64,000 nucleotides of DNA from Pseudomonas sp. S30 (GCF_016518545.1 NZ_JACVTO010000009.1:1-64000); one strand, 5' to 3'; positions 49,684-60,391 are shown, counted from the first letter of the stretch. Translations and numbers: made by a program. The notes: generated from the letters alone by a model not told the origin.

Positions 49684-51312
49684 ATGCTCAAACACGCAGT
49701 CATTCCGTTTCTGGTAGGCGCAGGCCTGCTGGCCGGTGCAGCGCCTTCGGCGCTGGCCGCAACCAACCTGGTGTTCTGCTCCGAAGGCAGCCCTGCCGGC
49801 TTCGACCCCGGCCAATACACCACCGGAACCGATTTCGACGCCTCGGCCGAGCCCCTGTTCAACCGACTGACCCAGTTCGAGCGAGGCAGCACGGCGGTCA
49901 TTCCGGGCCTGGCGACCCGCTGGGACATTTCCGACGACAACAAGACCTACACCTTCCATCTGCGTGAAGGGGTCAAGTTCCATACCACCGAGTACTTCAA
50001 GCCGACGCGCGAATTCAACGCCGATGACGTGCTGTTCACCTTCAACCGCATGCTCGACAAGGACATGCCGTTCCGCAAGGCGTCCCCCACCGAGTTCCCC
50101 TTCTTCACCGACATGGGCATGGACAAGAACATCGCCACGCTGGAAAAGCTCGACGATCACACCGTGAGGTTCACTCTCAATACGGTCGACGCCGCCTTCA
50201 TCCAGAACCTGGCCATGAGCTTCGCCTCGATCCAGTCCGCCGAATATGCGGCGCAGTTGCTCAAGCAAGGTCGGCCCCAAGACATCAATCAGAAGCCCAT
50301 CGGCACCGGTCCCTTCGTGTTCAGCCGCTACCAGAAGGACGCGCAGATCCGCTTCAAGGGCAACAAGGACTACTGGAAGCCCGAGGATGTGAAGATCGAC
50401 AATCTGATTTTCGCCATCACCACCGATGCGTCGGTGCGAATGCAGAAGCTCAAGAAGAACGAGTGCCAGGTGACCCTGTTCCCCCGCCCGGCGGATCTGG
50501 AGGTGCTCAAGGCCGACAAGACGTTGCAGATGCCCGAGCAGGCCGGCTTCAACCTCGGCTACATCGCCTACAACGTGATGGACAAGATCAAGGGCAGCAA
50601 TGAGCCCAACCCCATGGCCCAACTCAAGGTCCGCCAGGCCCTGGACATGGCGGTGGACAAGAAACGGATCATCGAATCGGTGTACCAGGGTGCCGGCCAA
50701 CTGGCGGTCAACGCCATTCCGCCCACCCAGTGGTCCTACGACACCAGCATCAAGGACGCCCCGTTCGATCCGGAAAAGGCCCGGCAACTGCTCAAGGAAG
50801 CCGGCGTCAAGGAAGGTACCGAGATCACGCTGTGGGCCATGCCGGTGCAGCGCCCCTACAACCCCAACGCCAAGTTGATGGCTGAAATGCTGCAATCGGA
50901 CTGGGCCAAGATCGGCATCAAGGCCAAGATCGTCACCTATGAATGGGGCGAATACATCAAGCGCTCCAAGGGCGGCGAGAACGGCGCCATGCTGATCGGC
51001 TGGAGCGGCGACAACGGCGATCCGGACAACTGGTTCGGCACCCTGTTCGGCTGCGATGCCCTGGAAGGCAACAACTTCTCCAAGTGGTGCTACAAGCCGT
51101 ACGACGACATCGTCAAGCAGGCCAAGGCCACCACCGACCAGGCCAAACGTACCGAGCTGTACATGCAGGCCCAGCACATCCTCAAGGAGCAGCTGCCGCT
51201 CACGCCCATCGCCCACTCCACCGTCTACCAGCCCATGAGCGCCAAGGTGAAGGATTTCAAGATCAGTCCATTCGCCTTGAACAGCTTCTATGGCGTGAGC
51301 GTGGACGAGTGA
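49684..51312 (+). CDS. Dipeptide ABC transporter substrate-binding protein, DppA-like (copy 1)
   Basis: This periplasmic solute-binding protein of family SBP_bac_5 has 542 residues. The ATG at 49684 has GAGG five bases ahead and opens a signal peptide (MLKHAVIPFLVGAGLLAGAAPSALA). The mature protein begins ATNLVFCSEGSPAGFDPGQY and carries the family block YTFHLREGVKFH...FNADDVLFTFNRM. It delivers di- or tripeptides to DppBCDF. It is followed by a close paralogue, with which it shares long identical DNA stretches. It corresponds to the multiple DppA proteins of P. aeruginosa. Confidence 0.93.
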   Translation: MLKHAVIPFLVGAGLLAGAAPSALAATNLVFCSEGSPAGFDPGQYTTGTDFDASAEPLFNRLTQFERGSTAVIPGLATRWDISDDNKTYTFHLREGVKFHTTEYFKPTREFNADDVLFTFNRMLDKDMPFRKASPTEFPFFTDMGMDKNIATLEKLDDHTVRFTLNTVDAAFIQNLAMSFASIQSAEYAAQLLKQGRPQDINQKPIGTGPFVFSRYQKDAQIRFKGNKDYWKPEDVKIDNLIFAITTDASVRMQKLKKNECQVTLFPRPADLEVLKADKTLQMPEQAGFNLGYIAYNVMDKIKGSNEPNPMAQLKVRQALDMAVDKKRIIESVYQGAGQLAVNAIPPTQWSYDTSIKDAPFDPEKARQLLKEAGVKEGTEITLWAMPVQRPYNPNAKLMAEMLQSDWAKIGIKAKIVTYEWGEYIKRSKGGENGAMLIGWSGDNGDPDNWFGTLFGCDALEGNNFSKWCYKPYDDIVKQAKATTDQAKRTELYMQAQHILKEQLPLTPIAHSTVYQPMSAKVKDFKISPFALNSFYGVSVDE

Positions 51313-51317
51313 CGCAG

Positions 51318-51347
51318 CGCTCGCCCCGTCCTGGCACGGGGCGAGCG
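51318..51347 (+). other. Intercistronic hairpin after dppA copy 1
   Basis: CGCTCGCCCCGT, a 6-nt loop, then ACGGGGCGAGCG gives a perfect 12-bp stem directly after the stop codon, with no T-tract. It may protect the upstream mRNA from 3' exonucleases or reduce read-through. Confidence 0.65.
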
Positions 51348-51478
51348 GCCTGAGGCGCCACCGCGCGCACCACCACTCACCCTTCATTCGATTCGCCGCT
51401 CCTGGCCCGCATTGGCCAGGACCGGGTCGCTGTTGCCGTTCGCCCGGCATAAAGCGGCGCAAAGACAAGGATGCACCG

Positions 51479-53083
51479 ATGAGAACAGCCAATGCCATGC
51501 GCCGTACCACACTGCTCGCCACTGCGCTGGGCCTGATGACCCAGGCCGCCGTCAGCCAGGCCAACAACCTGGTGTTCTGCTCCGAGGGCAGTCCGGCAGG
51601 CTTCGACACGGCCCAGTACACCTCGGCCACCGACAACGACGCCGCCGAGCCGATCTACAACCGCCTGGTGGAGTTCGAGCGCGGCGGTACCGCCGTGCAA
51701 CCGGGGCTGGCCACCGACTGGAACGTGTCCGACGACGGCCTGACCTATACCTTCCACCTGCGCTCGGGGGTCAAGTTCCACAGCAACAAGGACTTCAAGC
51801 CGACCCGCGACTTCAACGCCGATGACGTGCTGTTCACCTTCAACCGCATGCTCGACAAGGACATGCCGTTTCGCAAGGCCTACCCCACCGAGTTCCCTTA
51901 CTTCATCAGCATGGGGCTGGACAAGAACATCGCCCGCGTGGAGAAAAGCGACCCGCTGACGGTGGTGTTCACCCTCAACAAGGTCGATGCCGCGTTCCTC
52001 CAGAACACCGCCATGGCCTTCGCCTCGATCCTGTCGGCCGAATATGCCGAGCACCTGCTGGCCCGCGGCAAACCCAGCGACATCAACCAGCAGCCCATCG
52101 GCACCGGCCCGTTCGTGTTCCAGCGCTACCAGAAGGACGCGCAGATCCGCTTCAAGGGCAACCCGCAGTACTGGGCGCCGGACCGGGTCAAGCTGGACAA
52201 CCTGGTGTTCTCGATCAACATCGATCCCTCGGTGCGCATCCAGAAACTGCGCCGTGGCGAGTGCCAGGTGACCCTGCACCCGCGTCCGGCTGACCTGGCC
52301 ACCCTCAAGCAGGACGCCAAGCTCCAGGTGCTTTCCCAGCCCGGGTTCAACCTGGGCTACATCGCCTACAACATCAAGCACCCGCCCTTCGACCGGCTGG
52401 AAGTCCGCCAGGCGATGGACATGGCGGTGAACAAGCAAGCGATCATCGACGCGGTGTACCAGGACGCCGGCCAGATTGCGGTCAACGCCCTGCCGCCGAC
52501 GCAATGGTCCTACGACACCAGCCTCCGGGATGCGCCCTACGATCCGGCCAAGGCCAAGCGATTGCTGGAGCAGGCCGGCGTCAAGCCCGGCACCGAGATC
52601 ACCCTGTGGGCCATGCCCGTGCAGCGCCCCTACAACCCCAACGCCAAGCTGATGGCGCAGATGCTGCAGTCCGACTGGGGTGCGCTGGGCTTCAAGGTGC
52701 GCATCGTCAGCTACGAATGGGGCGAATACCTCAAGCGCATGAAGAATGGCGAGCACGACGTCGCCCTGATCGGCTGGACCGGCGACAACGGCGACCCCGA
52801 TAACTGGCTGGGGACCCTGTTCAGTTGCGAGGCCATCGGCAGCAACAACTACTCGCAGTGGTGCGACCAGCCCTATGACGCGCTGGTCAAGCAGGCCAAG
52901 CGGGTCACCGACCGCGAGCAGCGTACAGCGCTCTACCAGCAGGCCCAACGCCGCCTCAAGGAACAGGTACCGATCACCCCGGTGGCGCACTCGACGGTCA
53001 ACCAGCCGCTGAGCGTACGGGTCAAGGATTTCAAGGTCAGCCCGTTCGGTCGCAACGTCTTCTCCGAGGTTGGCATCGACTGA
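51479..53083 (+). CDS. Dipeptide ABC transporter substrate-binding protein, DppA-like (copy 2)
   Basis: This second SBP_bac_5 protein (534 residues) has a signal peptide (through VSQA) and mature start NNLVFCSEGSPAGFDTAQY. By eye it is highly similar to copy 1 along the whole length, including a 59-base identical DNA run (51812-51870 against 50014-50072), which indicates tandem duplication. AAGGA lies seven bases before the ATG. Ligand differences between the copies cannot be deduced. Confidence 0.93.
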   Translation: MRTANAMRRTTLLATALGLMTQAAVSQANNLVFCSEGSPAGFDTAQYTSATDNDAAEPIYNRLVEFERGGTAVQPGLATDWNVSDDGLTYTFHLRSGVKFHSNKDFKPTRDFNADDVLFTFNRMLDKDMPFRKAYPTEFPYFISMGLDKNIARVEKSDPLTVVFTLNKVDAAFLQNTAMAFASILSAEYAEHLLARGKPSDINQQPIGTGPFVFQRYQKDAQIRFKGNPQYWAPDRVKLDNLVFSINIDPSVRIQKLRRGECQVTLHPRPADLATLKQDAKLQVLSQPGFNLGYIAYNIKHPPFDRLEVRQAMDMAVNKQAIIDAVYQDAGQIAVNALPPTQWSYDTSLRDAPYDPAKAKRLLEQAGVKPGTEITLWAMPVQRPYNPNAKLMAQMLQSDWGALGFKVRIVSYEWGEYLKRMKNGEHDVALIGWTGDNGDPDNWLGTLFSCEAIGSNNYSQWCDQPYDALVKQAKRVTDREQRTALYQQAQRRLKEQVPITPVAHSTVNQPLSVRVKDFKVSPFGRNVFSEVGID

Positions 53084-53140
53084 TTTCGCTGCGCCACACC
53101 GGGCTCGCTGGCCATGCCGGCAGGTCCGCGCAGCCCGAAT

Positions 53141-53161
53141 CTGCCCGGCAACCGTGGGCAG
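53141..53161 (+). other. Intercistronic hairpin after dppA copy 2
   Basis: CTGCCC, a 9-nt loop, then GGGCAG forms a 6-bp stem; a wider CGGGCT/AGCCCG pair lies just upstream (53100-53137). No T-tract. Confidence 0.4.
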
Positions 53162-53237
53162 GCAACCGCAGTACCCCGTCACCGTGAACAGACCGGCCCC
53201 GAGGTCGGCTAATAACTAGAAAAGAAAGGAGCTTTCA

Positions 53238-54620
53238 ATGTCGAGTCGAACCAGAACCACTGCACTGGCCTTGTCCGTCGGCGCCTTCTGCGCCTTCGCC
53301 CAGGCCGAACCCGCCAGCCAGGCGTTCATGCCCATCACGCTCAAGTCCGCCAGCGAGCAGGACCAGGCCACGGGCTTCTTCGAAGGCCAGAGCCTGGGCG
53401 GCAGTACCCGCAACTGGTACGCCCACGAACGCGCCGCGCGCGGCCCGCTGTGGCGCTACTACAAGAGCGACGGCACCCGCCACGACACCCACAGCCGCGA
53501 GAACTGGGTGCAGGGCACCATTCTCAACTACAGCTCCGGCTTCACCCAGGGCACCGTGGGCTTCGCCACCGAGGTGGCCGCCTACAACGCCGTGGCCCTG
53601 CAACGCAGCCGCTCGGCGATCGCCGGCCCCAACAACCGCACCCTGACCCACAGCGACGGCGACCCCGTCGGGCAGTGGAGCAAGGCCGGGCTGGCCAACG
53701 TCAAGGCGCGCATCTCCAACACCACGCTGACCGTCGGGCGCCAGTCGCTGGACACGCCGATGATCGCCTACATCGGCAACCGCGCGCTGCCATCGAGCTT
53801 CGAAGGGGTGGCGCTGCACAGCGCCGAGTTCGACAACCTGACCTTCGATTTTGGCACCTTCGACCGCGTTTCGCCGCGTACCGAGCAGAGTCTGAGCAAG
53901 TTTCGCAGCGAATACGGCGCCGCCGGCGTCGAGACCGACCGCGCCAGCACCGCCGGCCTGAGCTACCAGCCCTTCAAGAGCCTGACCACCAGCCTCTACG
54001 CCACGCGGGTGGACGACTTCTGGAACCAGTACTACTTCGGCGCCAGCCATGTGCTGGGCGACAGCGACGTGCTGAGCCTGAACACCGGCCTGAACTACTA
54101 CAAGACGGTCGACACTGGCAGCAAGAAGATGGGCGAAATCGACAACGACACCTATAGCCTGTCGCTCGGCCTGACCCACCAGGCCCACACCCTCACCGCT
54201 TCCTGGCAGCAGGTCAACGGCAACGAGTACTTCGACTACCTGCATGAAACCAACGGCATCTACCTGGCCAACTCCCTGCTGTCGGACTTCAACGGCCCGA
54301 ACGAGAAGTCCCTGCAGATCGCCTACGTGCTGAACATGGCGCAATACGGCGTGCCGGGCCTGAAGTTCAACCTGTACAACGCCCGCGGCTGGGGCATCGA
54401 CGGCACCCACTACCGCGGCACCGCCTACGACGTGCGCGGCATGGATGGCGAGACCCACTACGAGTGGGGCATCGGCACCAGCTACGCAGTGCAGAGCGGC
54501 CCGTTGAAGGACACCGCGATCCGCGCCACCTATACCGCCCACCGCGCCAGCCAGGGCCAGGCCGATGGCAGCCTGGACGAATTCCGTCTGGTGACCACCA
54601 TTCCGTTCAACATTCTCTGA
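53238..54620 (+). CDS. opdP: OprD-family outer-membrane porin (OpdP-like)
   Basis: This 460-residue substrate-specific porin has a signal peptide (MSSRTRTTALALSVGAFCAFAQA) and the OprD-type beta-barrel, including SLGGSTRNWYAHERAARG, QSLDTPMIAYIGNRALPSSFEG and the aromatic C-terminus FNIL. Members take up basic amino acids or peptides; OpdP of P. aeruginosa handles Gly-Glu dipeptides and lies inside the dpp cluster as here. AAAGGAG precedes the start. Confidence 0.92.
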   Translation: MSSRTRTTALALSVGAFCAFAQAEPASQAFMPITLKSASEQDQATGFFEGQSLGGSTRNWYAHERAARGPLWRYYKSDGTRHDTHSRENWVQGTILNYSSGFTQGTVGFATEVAAYNAVALQRSRSAIAGPNNRTLTHSDGDPVGQWSKAGLANVKARISNTTLTVGRQSLDTPMIAYIGNRALPSSFEGVALHSAEFDNLTFDFGTFDRVSPRTEQSLSKFRSEYGAAGVETDRASTAGLSYQPFKSLTTSLYATRVDDFWNQYYFGASHVLGDSDVLSLNTGLNYYKTVDTGSKKMGEIDNDTYSLSLGLTHQAHTLTASWQQVNGNEYFDYLHETNGIYLANSLLSDFNGPNEKSLQIAYVLNMAQYGVPGLKFNLYNARGWGIDGTHYRGTAYDVRGMDGETHYEWGIGTSYAVQSGPLKDTAIRATYTAHRASQGQADGSLDEFRLVTTIPFNIL

Positions 54621-54627
54621 GCCGTTT

Positions 54628-54659
54628 CCCCCAAGCCCCGGACCCGCGGGGCAAGGGGG
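54628..54659 (+). other. Intercistronic hairpin after opdP
   Basis: CCCCC-AA-GCCCCG, a 6-nt loop, then CGGGGC-AA-GGGGG forms an 11-bp stem interrupted by an AA/AA internal loop, right after the opdP stop. No T-tract. Confidence 0.6.
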
Positions 54660-54690
54660 TCTACGCTGAACCCATACGCAGGGAGGTTCC

Positions 54691-56292
54691 ATGCATTCGC
54701 TACCGCTACGCGCTGCCCTGGCAGCGATCATCCTGGGCGCCGCCGGTCAACTGGCGGCCAAGCCGCTGGTGGTCTGCACCGAAGCGAGCCCCGAAGGCTT
54801 CGACATCGTCCAGTACACCACGGCGGTGACGGCCGATGCGTCGGCCGAGACGGTGTTCAATCGCCTGGTCGACTTCAAGCCCGGCACCACCGACGTCGAG
54901 CCGGCACTGGCCGAGCGCTGGGAGATCAGCCCGGATGGGCTGACCTACACCTTCCACCTGCGCGAAGGCGTCAAGTTCCACAGCACCGACTACTTCACCC
55001 CCACCCGCGAGTTCAATGCCGATGACGTGCTGTGGAGCCTGAACCGTCAGTTCGACCCCAAGCACCCGTGGCACGACAAGACCAGCGTCGGCTACCCCTA
55101 TTTCGAAAGCATGGCCTTCAGGGACCTGCTCAAGTCGGTGGCCAAGACCGACGAGCACACCGTGGTCATCACCCTCACCCGGCCCGAGGCACCGTTCCTG
55201 CGAGACCTGGCCATGGCCTTCATGTCCATCTACTCGGCCGAATACGGTGACCAGCTGCTCAAGGCTGGCAAGACCGCCGAGCTCAACAGCAAGCCCATCG
55301 GCACCGGGCCGTTCGTGTTCGAGCGCTACAGCAAGGACGCCAGTGTGCGCTTCAAGGCCAACCCCGATTACTTCCGCGGCAAGCCGCCGAGCGAGAAGCT
55401 GATCTTCGCCATCGCCATCGCCACCGACAACAACGTGCGCGTGCAGAAGCTGCGCGCCAACGAGTGCCAGGTGGCGCTGTATCCCAAGCCTGATGACGTG
55501 CCGGGCATCAAGGCCGATCCGCACCTGAAGGTGGCCGAGATCGCGGCGCTGGTGACCGGCTACATCTCCATGAACACCGAGCACAAGTACCTGAGCGACG
55601 TGCGCGTGCGCAAGGCCATCGACATCGCTTTCGACCGCCAGACCCACGTCGACCAGTTGTTCGGCAAGGGCAATGCGCTGGTGGCGGTCAATCCCTACCC
55701 GCCGACCATGCTCGGCTACAACACCGACAACCGCAACCCGCCCCGCGACCTGGACAAGGCCCGTGCGCTGCTCAAGGAGGCTGGCGTGCCCGAGGGCACC
55801 AGCTTCACCCTGTTCACCCGCAATGGCGGCGGACCGACCAACCCCAACCCCAGCCTGTCGGCGCAGCTGCTGCAAGCCGACCTGGCGAGCATCGGCCTGA
55901 AGCTGGACATTCGCATCATGGAATGGGCCGAGATGCTGCGCCGCGCCAAGAAGGGCGAGGCGGACATGGTCTCGGCCGGCTGGGCTGGCGACAACGGCGA
56001 CCCGGACAACTTCCTCTCGCCGATGCTCAGTTGCGATGCGGTCAAGTCCGGCGAGAACTATGCGCGCTGGTGCAACCCTAAGTTCCAGGCGCTGATCACC
56101 CAGGCCCGCGAAATCAGCGACAACGACCAGCGCGCCGCGCTCTATAGCCAGGCCCTGGCGGTGTACGATGCCGACCGGCCGTGGATCAGCATGGCCCACC
56201 CGAAGATGTTCACCGCCTTGCGCGAGAACGTCGAGGGCTATGTCATCAGCCCGCTGACCAACAACAACTTCGCTACGACCCGGGTGAAGTAG
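54691..56292 (+). CDS. Dipeptide ABC transporter substrate-binding protein, DppA4-like
   Basis: This third SBP_bac_5 protein (533 residues) has a signal peptide (MHSLPLRAALAAIILGAAGQLAA) and mature start KPLVVCTEASPEGFDIVQY. It is more distant from copies 1 and 2 than they are from each other (for example DDVLWSLNRQFDPKHPW replaces DDVLFTFNRMLDKDMPF). It sits between opdP and dppB, the place of DppA4 in P. aeruginosa, so it may be the principal partner of the permease. GGGAGG precedes the ATG. Confidence 0.93.
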   Translation: MHSLPLRAALAAIILGAAGQLAAKPLVVCTEASPEGFDIVQYTTAVTADASAETVFNRLVDFKPGTTDVEPALAERWEISPDGLTYTFHLREGVKFHSTDYFTPTREFNADDVLWSLNRQFDPKHPWHDKTSVGYPYFESMAFRDLLKSVAKTDEHTVVITLTRPEAPFLRDLAMAFMSIYSAEYGDQLLKAGKTAELNSKPIGTGPFVFERYSKDASVRFKANPDYFRGKPPSEKLIFAIAIATDNNVRVQKLRANECQVALYPKPDDVPGIKADPHLKVAEIAALVTGYISMNTEHKYLSDVRVRKAIDIAFDRQTHVDQLFGKGNALVAVNPYPPTMLGYNTDNRNPPRDLDKARALLKEAGVPEGTSFTLFTRNGGGPTNPNPSLSAQLLQADLASIGLKLDIRIMEWAEMLRRAKKGEADMVSAGWAGDNGDPDNFLSPMLSCDAVKSGENYARWCNPKFQALITQAREISDNDQRAALYSQALAVYDADRPWISMAHPKMFTALRENVEGYVISPLTNNNFATTRVK

Positions 56293-56363
56293 AAGAAACG
56301 ACCACCGCCGCCCTCGCGAGGGCTGGCGGCTGCCTTGACCGGCCCGATGAGGTACCTCCGACG

Positions 56364-57374
56364 ATGTTGAGTTTTATTGCCCGGCGCCTGGGCTTGCTGA
56401 TTCCGACCTTTTTCGGAATCACCTTGCTGACCTTCGCGCTCATACGCCTGATCCCCGGCGACCCGGTGGAAGTGATGATGGGCGAACGCAGGGTCGACCC
56501 CGAGATGCACGCCCAGGCCATGGAGCGCCTGGGCCTGAACAAGCCATTGCCTGCCCAGTACCTGGACTACATCGGCAAGCTCGCCCAGGGTGACCTGGGC
56601 GAGTCGCTGCGCACCCGCGAGAGCGTGTGGAAAGAGTTCATCACCCTGTTCCCCGCCACCCTGGAGCTGGCCTTGGCGGCCCTGGTGTTCGCCGGGATCG
56701 TCGGCCTGCTGGCCGGGGTGATCGCCGCGCTCAAGCGCGGCTCGCTGTTCGACCATGGGGTGATGGGCATCTCGCTGGCGGGATACTCGATGCCGATTTT
56801 CTGGTGGGGCCTGATCCTGATCATGTTCTTCTCCGTGAGCCTGGGCTGGACTCCGGTGTCCGGACGCATCGACCTGCTCTACGACATCGAACCCAAGACC
56901 GGCTTCATGCTCATCGACACCCTGCTCAGCGACGAAGAGGGCGCGTTCAAGGACGCAGTGATGCACCTGATCCTGCCAGCCATCGTGCTGGGCACCATTC
57001 CCCTGGCGGTGATCGCCCGCATGACCCGCTCCTCGATGCTCGAGGTGCTGCGCGAGGACTACATTCGTACCGCCCGCGCCAAAGGCCTGTCGCCGGCGCG
57101 GGTGGTGTTCATCCATGGCCTGCGCAACGCGCTGATCCCGGTACTGACGGTGTTCGGCCTGCAGGTCGGCACGCTGCTGGCCGGGGCGGTGCTCACCGAA
57201 ACCATCTTTTCCTGGCCGGGCATCGGCAAGTGGCTGATCGAGGCCATCGGCGCCCGTGACTACCCCGTGGTCCAGAACGGTATTCTGCTCATCGCCTGCC
57301 TGGTGATCCTGGTCAACTTCGTCGTGGACATCCTCTACGGCCTGGCCAACCCACGTATCCGTCATCAGCGCTGA
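56364..57374 (+). CDS. dppB: Dipeptide ABC transporter permease DppB
   Basis: DppB (336 residues from MLSFIARRLGLLIPTFFGITLLTF at 56364) is one of two inner-membrane permeases for dipeptides. Six membrane segments and the EAA-type loop (LREDYIRTARAKGLSPARVVFIHGLRNALIP) that docks the ATPase are visible. The longer open frame overlaps the preceding gene out of frame and is not used. It is 71 bases after the binding-protein gene and 10 bases before dppC. Confidence 0.95.
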   Translation: MLSFIARRLGLLIPTFFGITLLTFALIRLIPGDPVEVMMGERRVDPEMHAQAMERLGLNKPLPAQYLDYIGKLAQGDLGESLRTRESVWKEFITLFPATLELALAALVFAGIVGLLAGVIAALKRGSLFDHGVMGISLAGYSMPIFWWGLILIMFFSVSLGWTPVSGRIDLLYDIEPKTGFMLIDTLLSDEEGAFKDAVMHLILPAIVLGTIPLAVIARMTRSSMLEVLREDYIRTARAKGLSPARVVFIHGLRNALIPVLTVFGLQVGTLLAGAVLTETIFSWPGIGKWLIEAIGARDYPVVQNGILLIACLVILVNFVVDILYGLANPRIRHQR

Positions 57375-57384
57375 GGGCCTCGTC

Positions 57385-58308
57385 ATGACTCATCCGATTT
57401 CCGACGCCGTGAGCCCGGCCACCGCCGACCACAGCGCGCTCTACCCCTCCCCCTACAAGGAGTTCTGGCAGGCCTTCTCGCGCAACAAGGGCGCCGTGGC
57501 CGGCCTGGCGTTCATCTGCGTGATCGTGTTCTGCGCACTGTTCGCCCCCTGGGTGGCACCACACGACCCCAGCGAGCAGTACCGCGATTTCCTGCTGACC
57601 CCGCCGGTGTGGCTCGAAGGTGGCACCTGGCAGTTCGTGCTGGGCACCGACGAGCTGGGCCGGGATCTGCTGTCGCGGTTGATCCAGGGCTCGCGCCTGT
57701 CGCTGCTGATCGGCCTGTCGTCGGTGGTGATGTCGCTGATTCCGGGCATCCTGCTGGGCCTGTTCGCCGGCTTCTTCCCGCGCCTGCTCGGCCCCTCGAT
57801 CATGCGCCTGATGGACGTGATGCTGGCCCTGCCCTCGCTGCTGCTGGCCGTGGCGATCGTCGCCATCCTCGGCCCTGGCCTGATCAACACGGTGATCGCC
57901 ATCGCCGTGGTGTCGCTGCCGTCCTATGTTCGCCTGACCCGCGCCGCGGTGATGGGCGAGCTGAACCGCGACTACGTCACCGCCGCACGCCTGGCCGGTG
58001 CCGGGTTGCCGCGCCTGATGTTCGTCACCGTGCTGCCCAACTGCATGGCGCCGCTGATCGTGCAGGCCACCTTGAGTTTCTCCTCGGCGATTCTCGACGC
58101 CGCCGCCCTGGGCTTCCTCGGCCTGGGCGTACAACCGCCGACGCCCGAGTGGGGCACCATGCTGGCCTCGGCACGCGACTACATCGAGCGCGCTTGGTGG
58201 GTGGTCAGCCTGCCGGGCCTGACGATCCTGCTCAGCGTACTGGCCATCAACCTGATGGGCGACGGCCTGCGCGATGCGCTGGACCCGAAACTCAAGAACG
58301 CCGCCTGA
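57385..58308 (+). CDS. dppC: Dipeptide ABC transporter permease DppC
   Basis: DppC (307 residues) is the second permease, with an N-terminal OppC-type region ([30 protein letters not shown]), [21 protein letters not shown], and the EAA loop [27 protein letters not shown]. It is ten bases after dppB and ten before dppD. Confidence 0.95.
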   Translation: MTHPISDAVSPATADHSALYPSPYKEFWQAFSRNKGAVAGLAFICVIVFCALFAPWVAPHDPSEQYRDFLLTPPVWLEGGTWQFVLGTDELGRDLLSRLIQGSRLSLLIGLSSVVMSLIPGILLGLFAGFFPRLLGPSIMRLMDVMLALPSLLLAVAIVAILGPGLINTVIAIAVVSLPSYVRLTRAAVMGELNRDYVTAARLAGAGLPRLMFVTVLPNCMAPLIVQATLSFSSAILDAAALGFLGLGVQPPTPEWGTMLASARDYIERAWWVVSLPGLTILLSVLAINLMGDGLRDALDPKLKNAA

Positions 58309-58318
58309 GGAGAGCGCC

Positions 58319-59286
58319 ATGTCACTGTTGCACATCAACAACCTGAACGTGCGCTTCGGCGATGCCGACGCCGTGCCCGTGGTCGACGGCCTGGACCTGA
58401 CGGTGGATGCCGGCGAGATCCTGGCCATCGTCGGCGAGTCCGGCTCGGGCAAGTCGGTGACCATGATGGCCCTGATGGGGCTGATCGATGCGCCAGGGCG
58501 CATCACCGCCGAGCGCATGAACTTCGACGGCACCGACATGCTCAAGCTCAGCGCCCGGCAGCGGCGCAAGGTGGTCGGCAAGGACATCGCGATGGTCTTT
58601 CAGGACCCGATGACCGCGCTCAACCCCAGCTATACGGTGGGCTACCAGATCGAGGAGGTGCTGCGCCAGCACCTGGGCCTGAAGGGCAAGGCCGCGCGCC
58701 AGCGGGCGCTCGAGCTGCTGCAGAAGGTGGAGATTCCGGCCCCCGAAAGCCGCCTGGACGCCTATCCGCACCAGCTTTCCGGCGGCATGAGCCAGCGCGT
58801 GGCGATCGCCATGGCGATCGCGGGGGAACCCAAGCTGCTGATCGCCGACGAGCCGACCACCGCGCTGGATGTGACCATCCAGGCGCAGATCATGGAACTG
58901 CTGGTGAACCTCCAGCGCGAGCGCAACATGGCCCTGATCCTGATCACCCACGACCTGGCCGTGGTCGCCGAAACCGCGAAGCGGGTGTGCGTGATGTACG
59001 CCGGCCAGGCCGTGGAAGTGGGCCAGGTGCCGGAGTTGTTCGACGTGCCTGCCCATCCCTACAGCGAAGCGCTGCTGGCGGCGATTCCCGAGCACAGCCT
59101 GGGCGCCGAGCGCCTGGCGACGCTGCCCGGCATCGTCCCGGGCCGCTATGACCGTCCGCAGGGTTGCCTGTTGTCCCCACGCTGCCCCTACGTGCGTGAA
59201 AACTGTCGGGCCCAACGCCCGGCCCTCGATCCCCAGGCCCACAGCCTGGCACGCTGCTTCTATCCGCTGAATCAGGAGGTGGCGTG

Positions 59287-59287
<1 letters not shown>
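58319..59287 (+). CDS. dppD: Dipeptide ABC transporter ATPase DppD
   Basis: DppD (322 residues) has Walker A GESGSGKS (39-46), signature [16 protein letters not shown] and Walker [13 protein letters not shown]. The C-terminal oligopeptide-transporter extension has the conserved cysteines ([15 protein letters not shown]), which bind an iron-sulfur cluster in studied DppD/DppF proteins. AGGAG precedes the start; the stop overlaps the region of dppF initiation. Confidence 0.95.
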
Positions 59288-60255
<968 letters not shown>

Positions 60256-60280
60256 CGAACGTTGAAATCTGCACCATGCA

Positions 60281-60304
60281 AAAGGGCCGCAGATGCGGCC
60301 CTTT
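60281..60304. terminator. Bidirectional terminator after dppF
   Basis: AAAGGGCCGC (60281-60290), loop AGAT, GCGGCCCTTT (60295-60304) forms a perfect 10-bp stem with A and T at its ends, serving dppF on plus and the small membrane-protein operon on minus. Confidence 0.8.
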
Positions 60305-60316
60305 CGTTTGATGCGA

Positions 60317-60391
60317 TCAGTGCATGAAGATCGCGATGAGGATGATCACAGGGATCGGTACGCCAAGCATCCAGAGCAGAATCGAGCGCAT
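60317..60391 (-). CDS. 24-residue membrane protein
   Basis: This short reading frame begins ATG at 60391 with GGAG eight bases ahead and ends TGA at 60317. It encodes 24 residues starting MRSILLWMLGVPIP and continuing as a stretch of Ile, Val, Leu and Ala to a final FMH. Nearly all is one hydrophobic helix, so it should sit in the inner membrane. It starts 27 bases after the stop of the upstream membrane-protein gene, and the terminator follows within 13 bases, so both are likely one transcript. I recall near-identical mini-proteins in other pseudomonads but cannot confirm. Function unknown. Confidence 0.75.
   Translation of the reverse strand: MRSILLWMLGVPIPVIILIAIFMH

Noticed and set aside
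49657..53182. Two open frames of about 600 codons on minus, opposite the DppA-like genes
   Set aside because: They resemble each other only because the sense genes are paralogues; there is no signal, domain or ribosome site.
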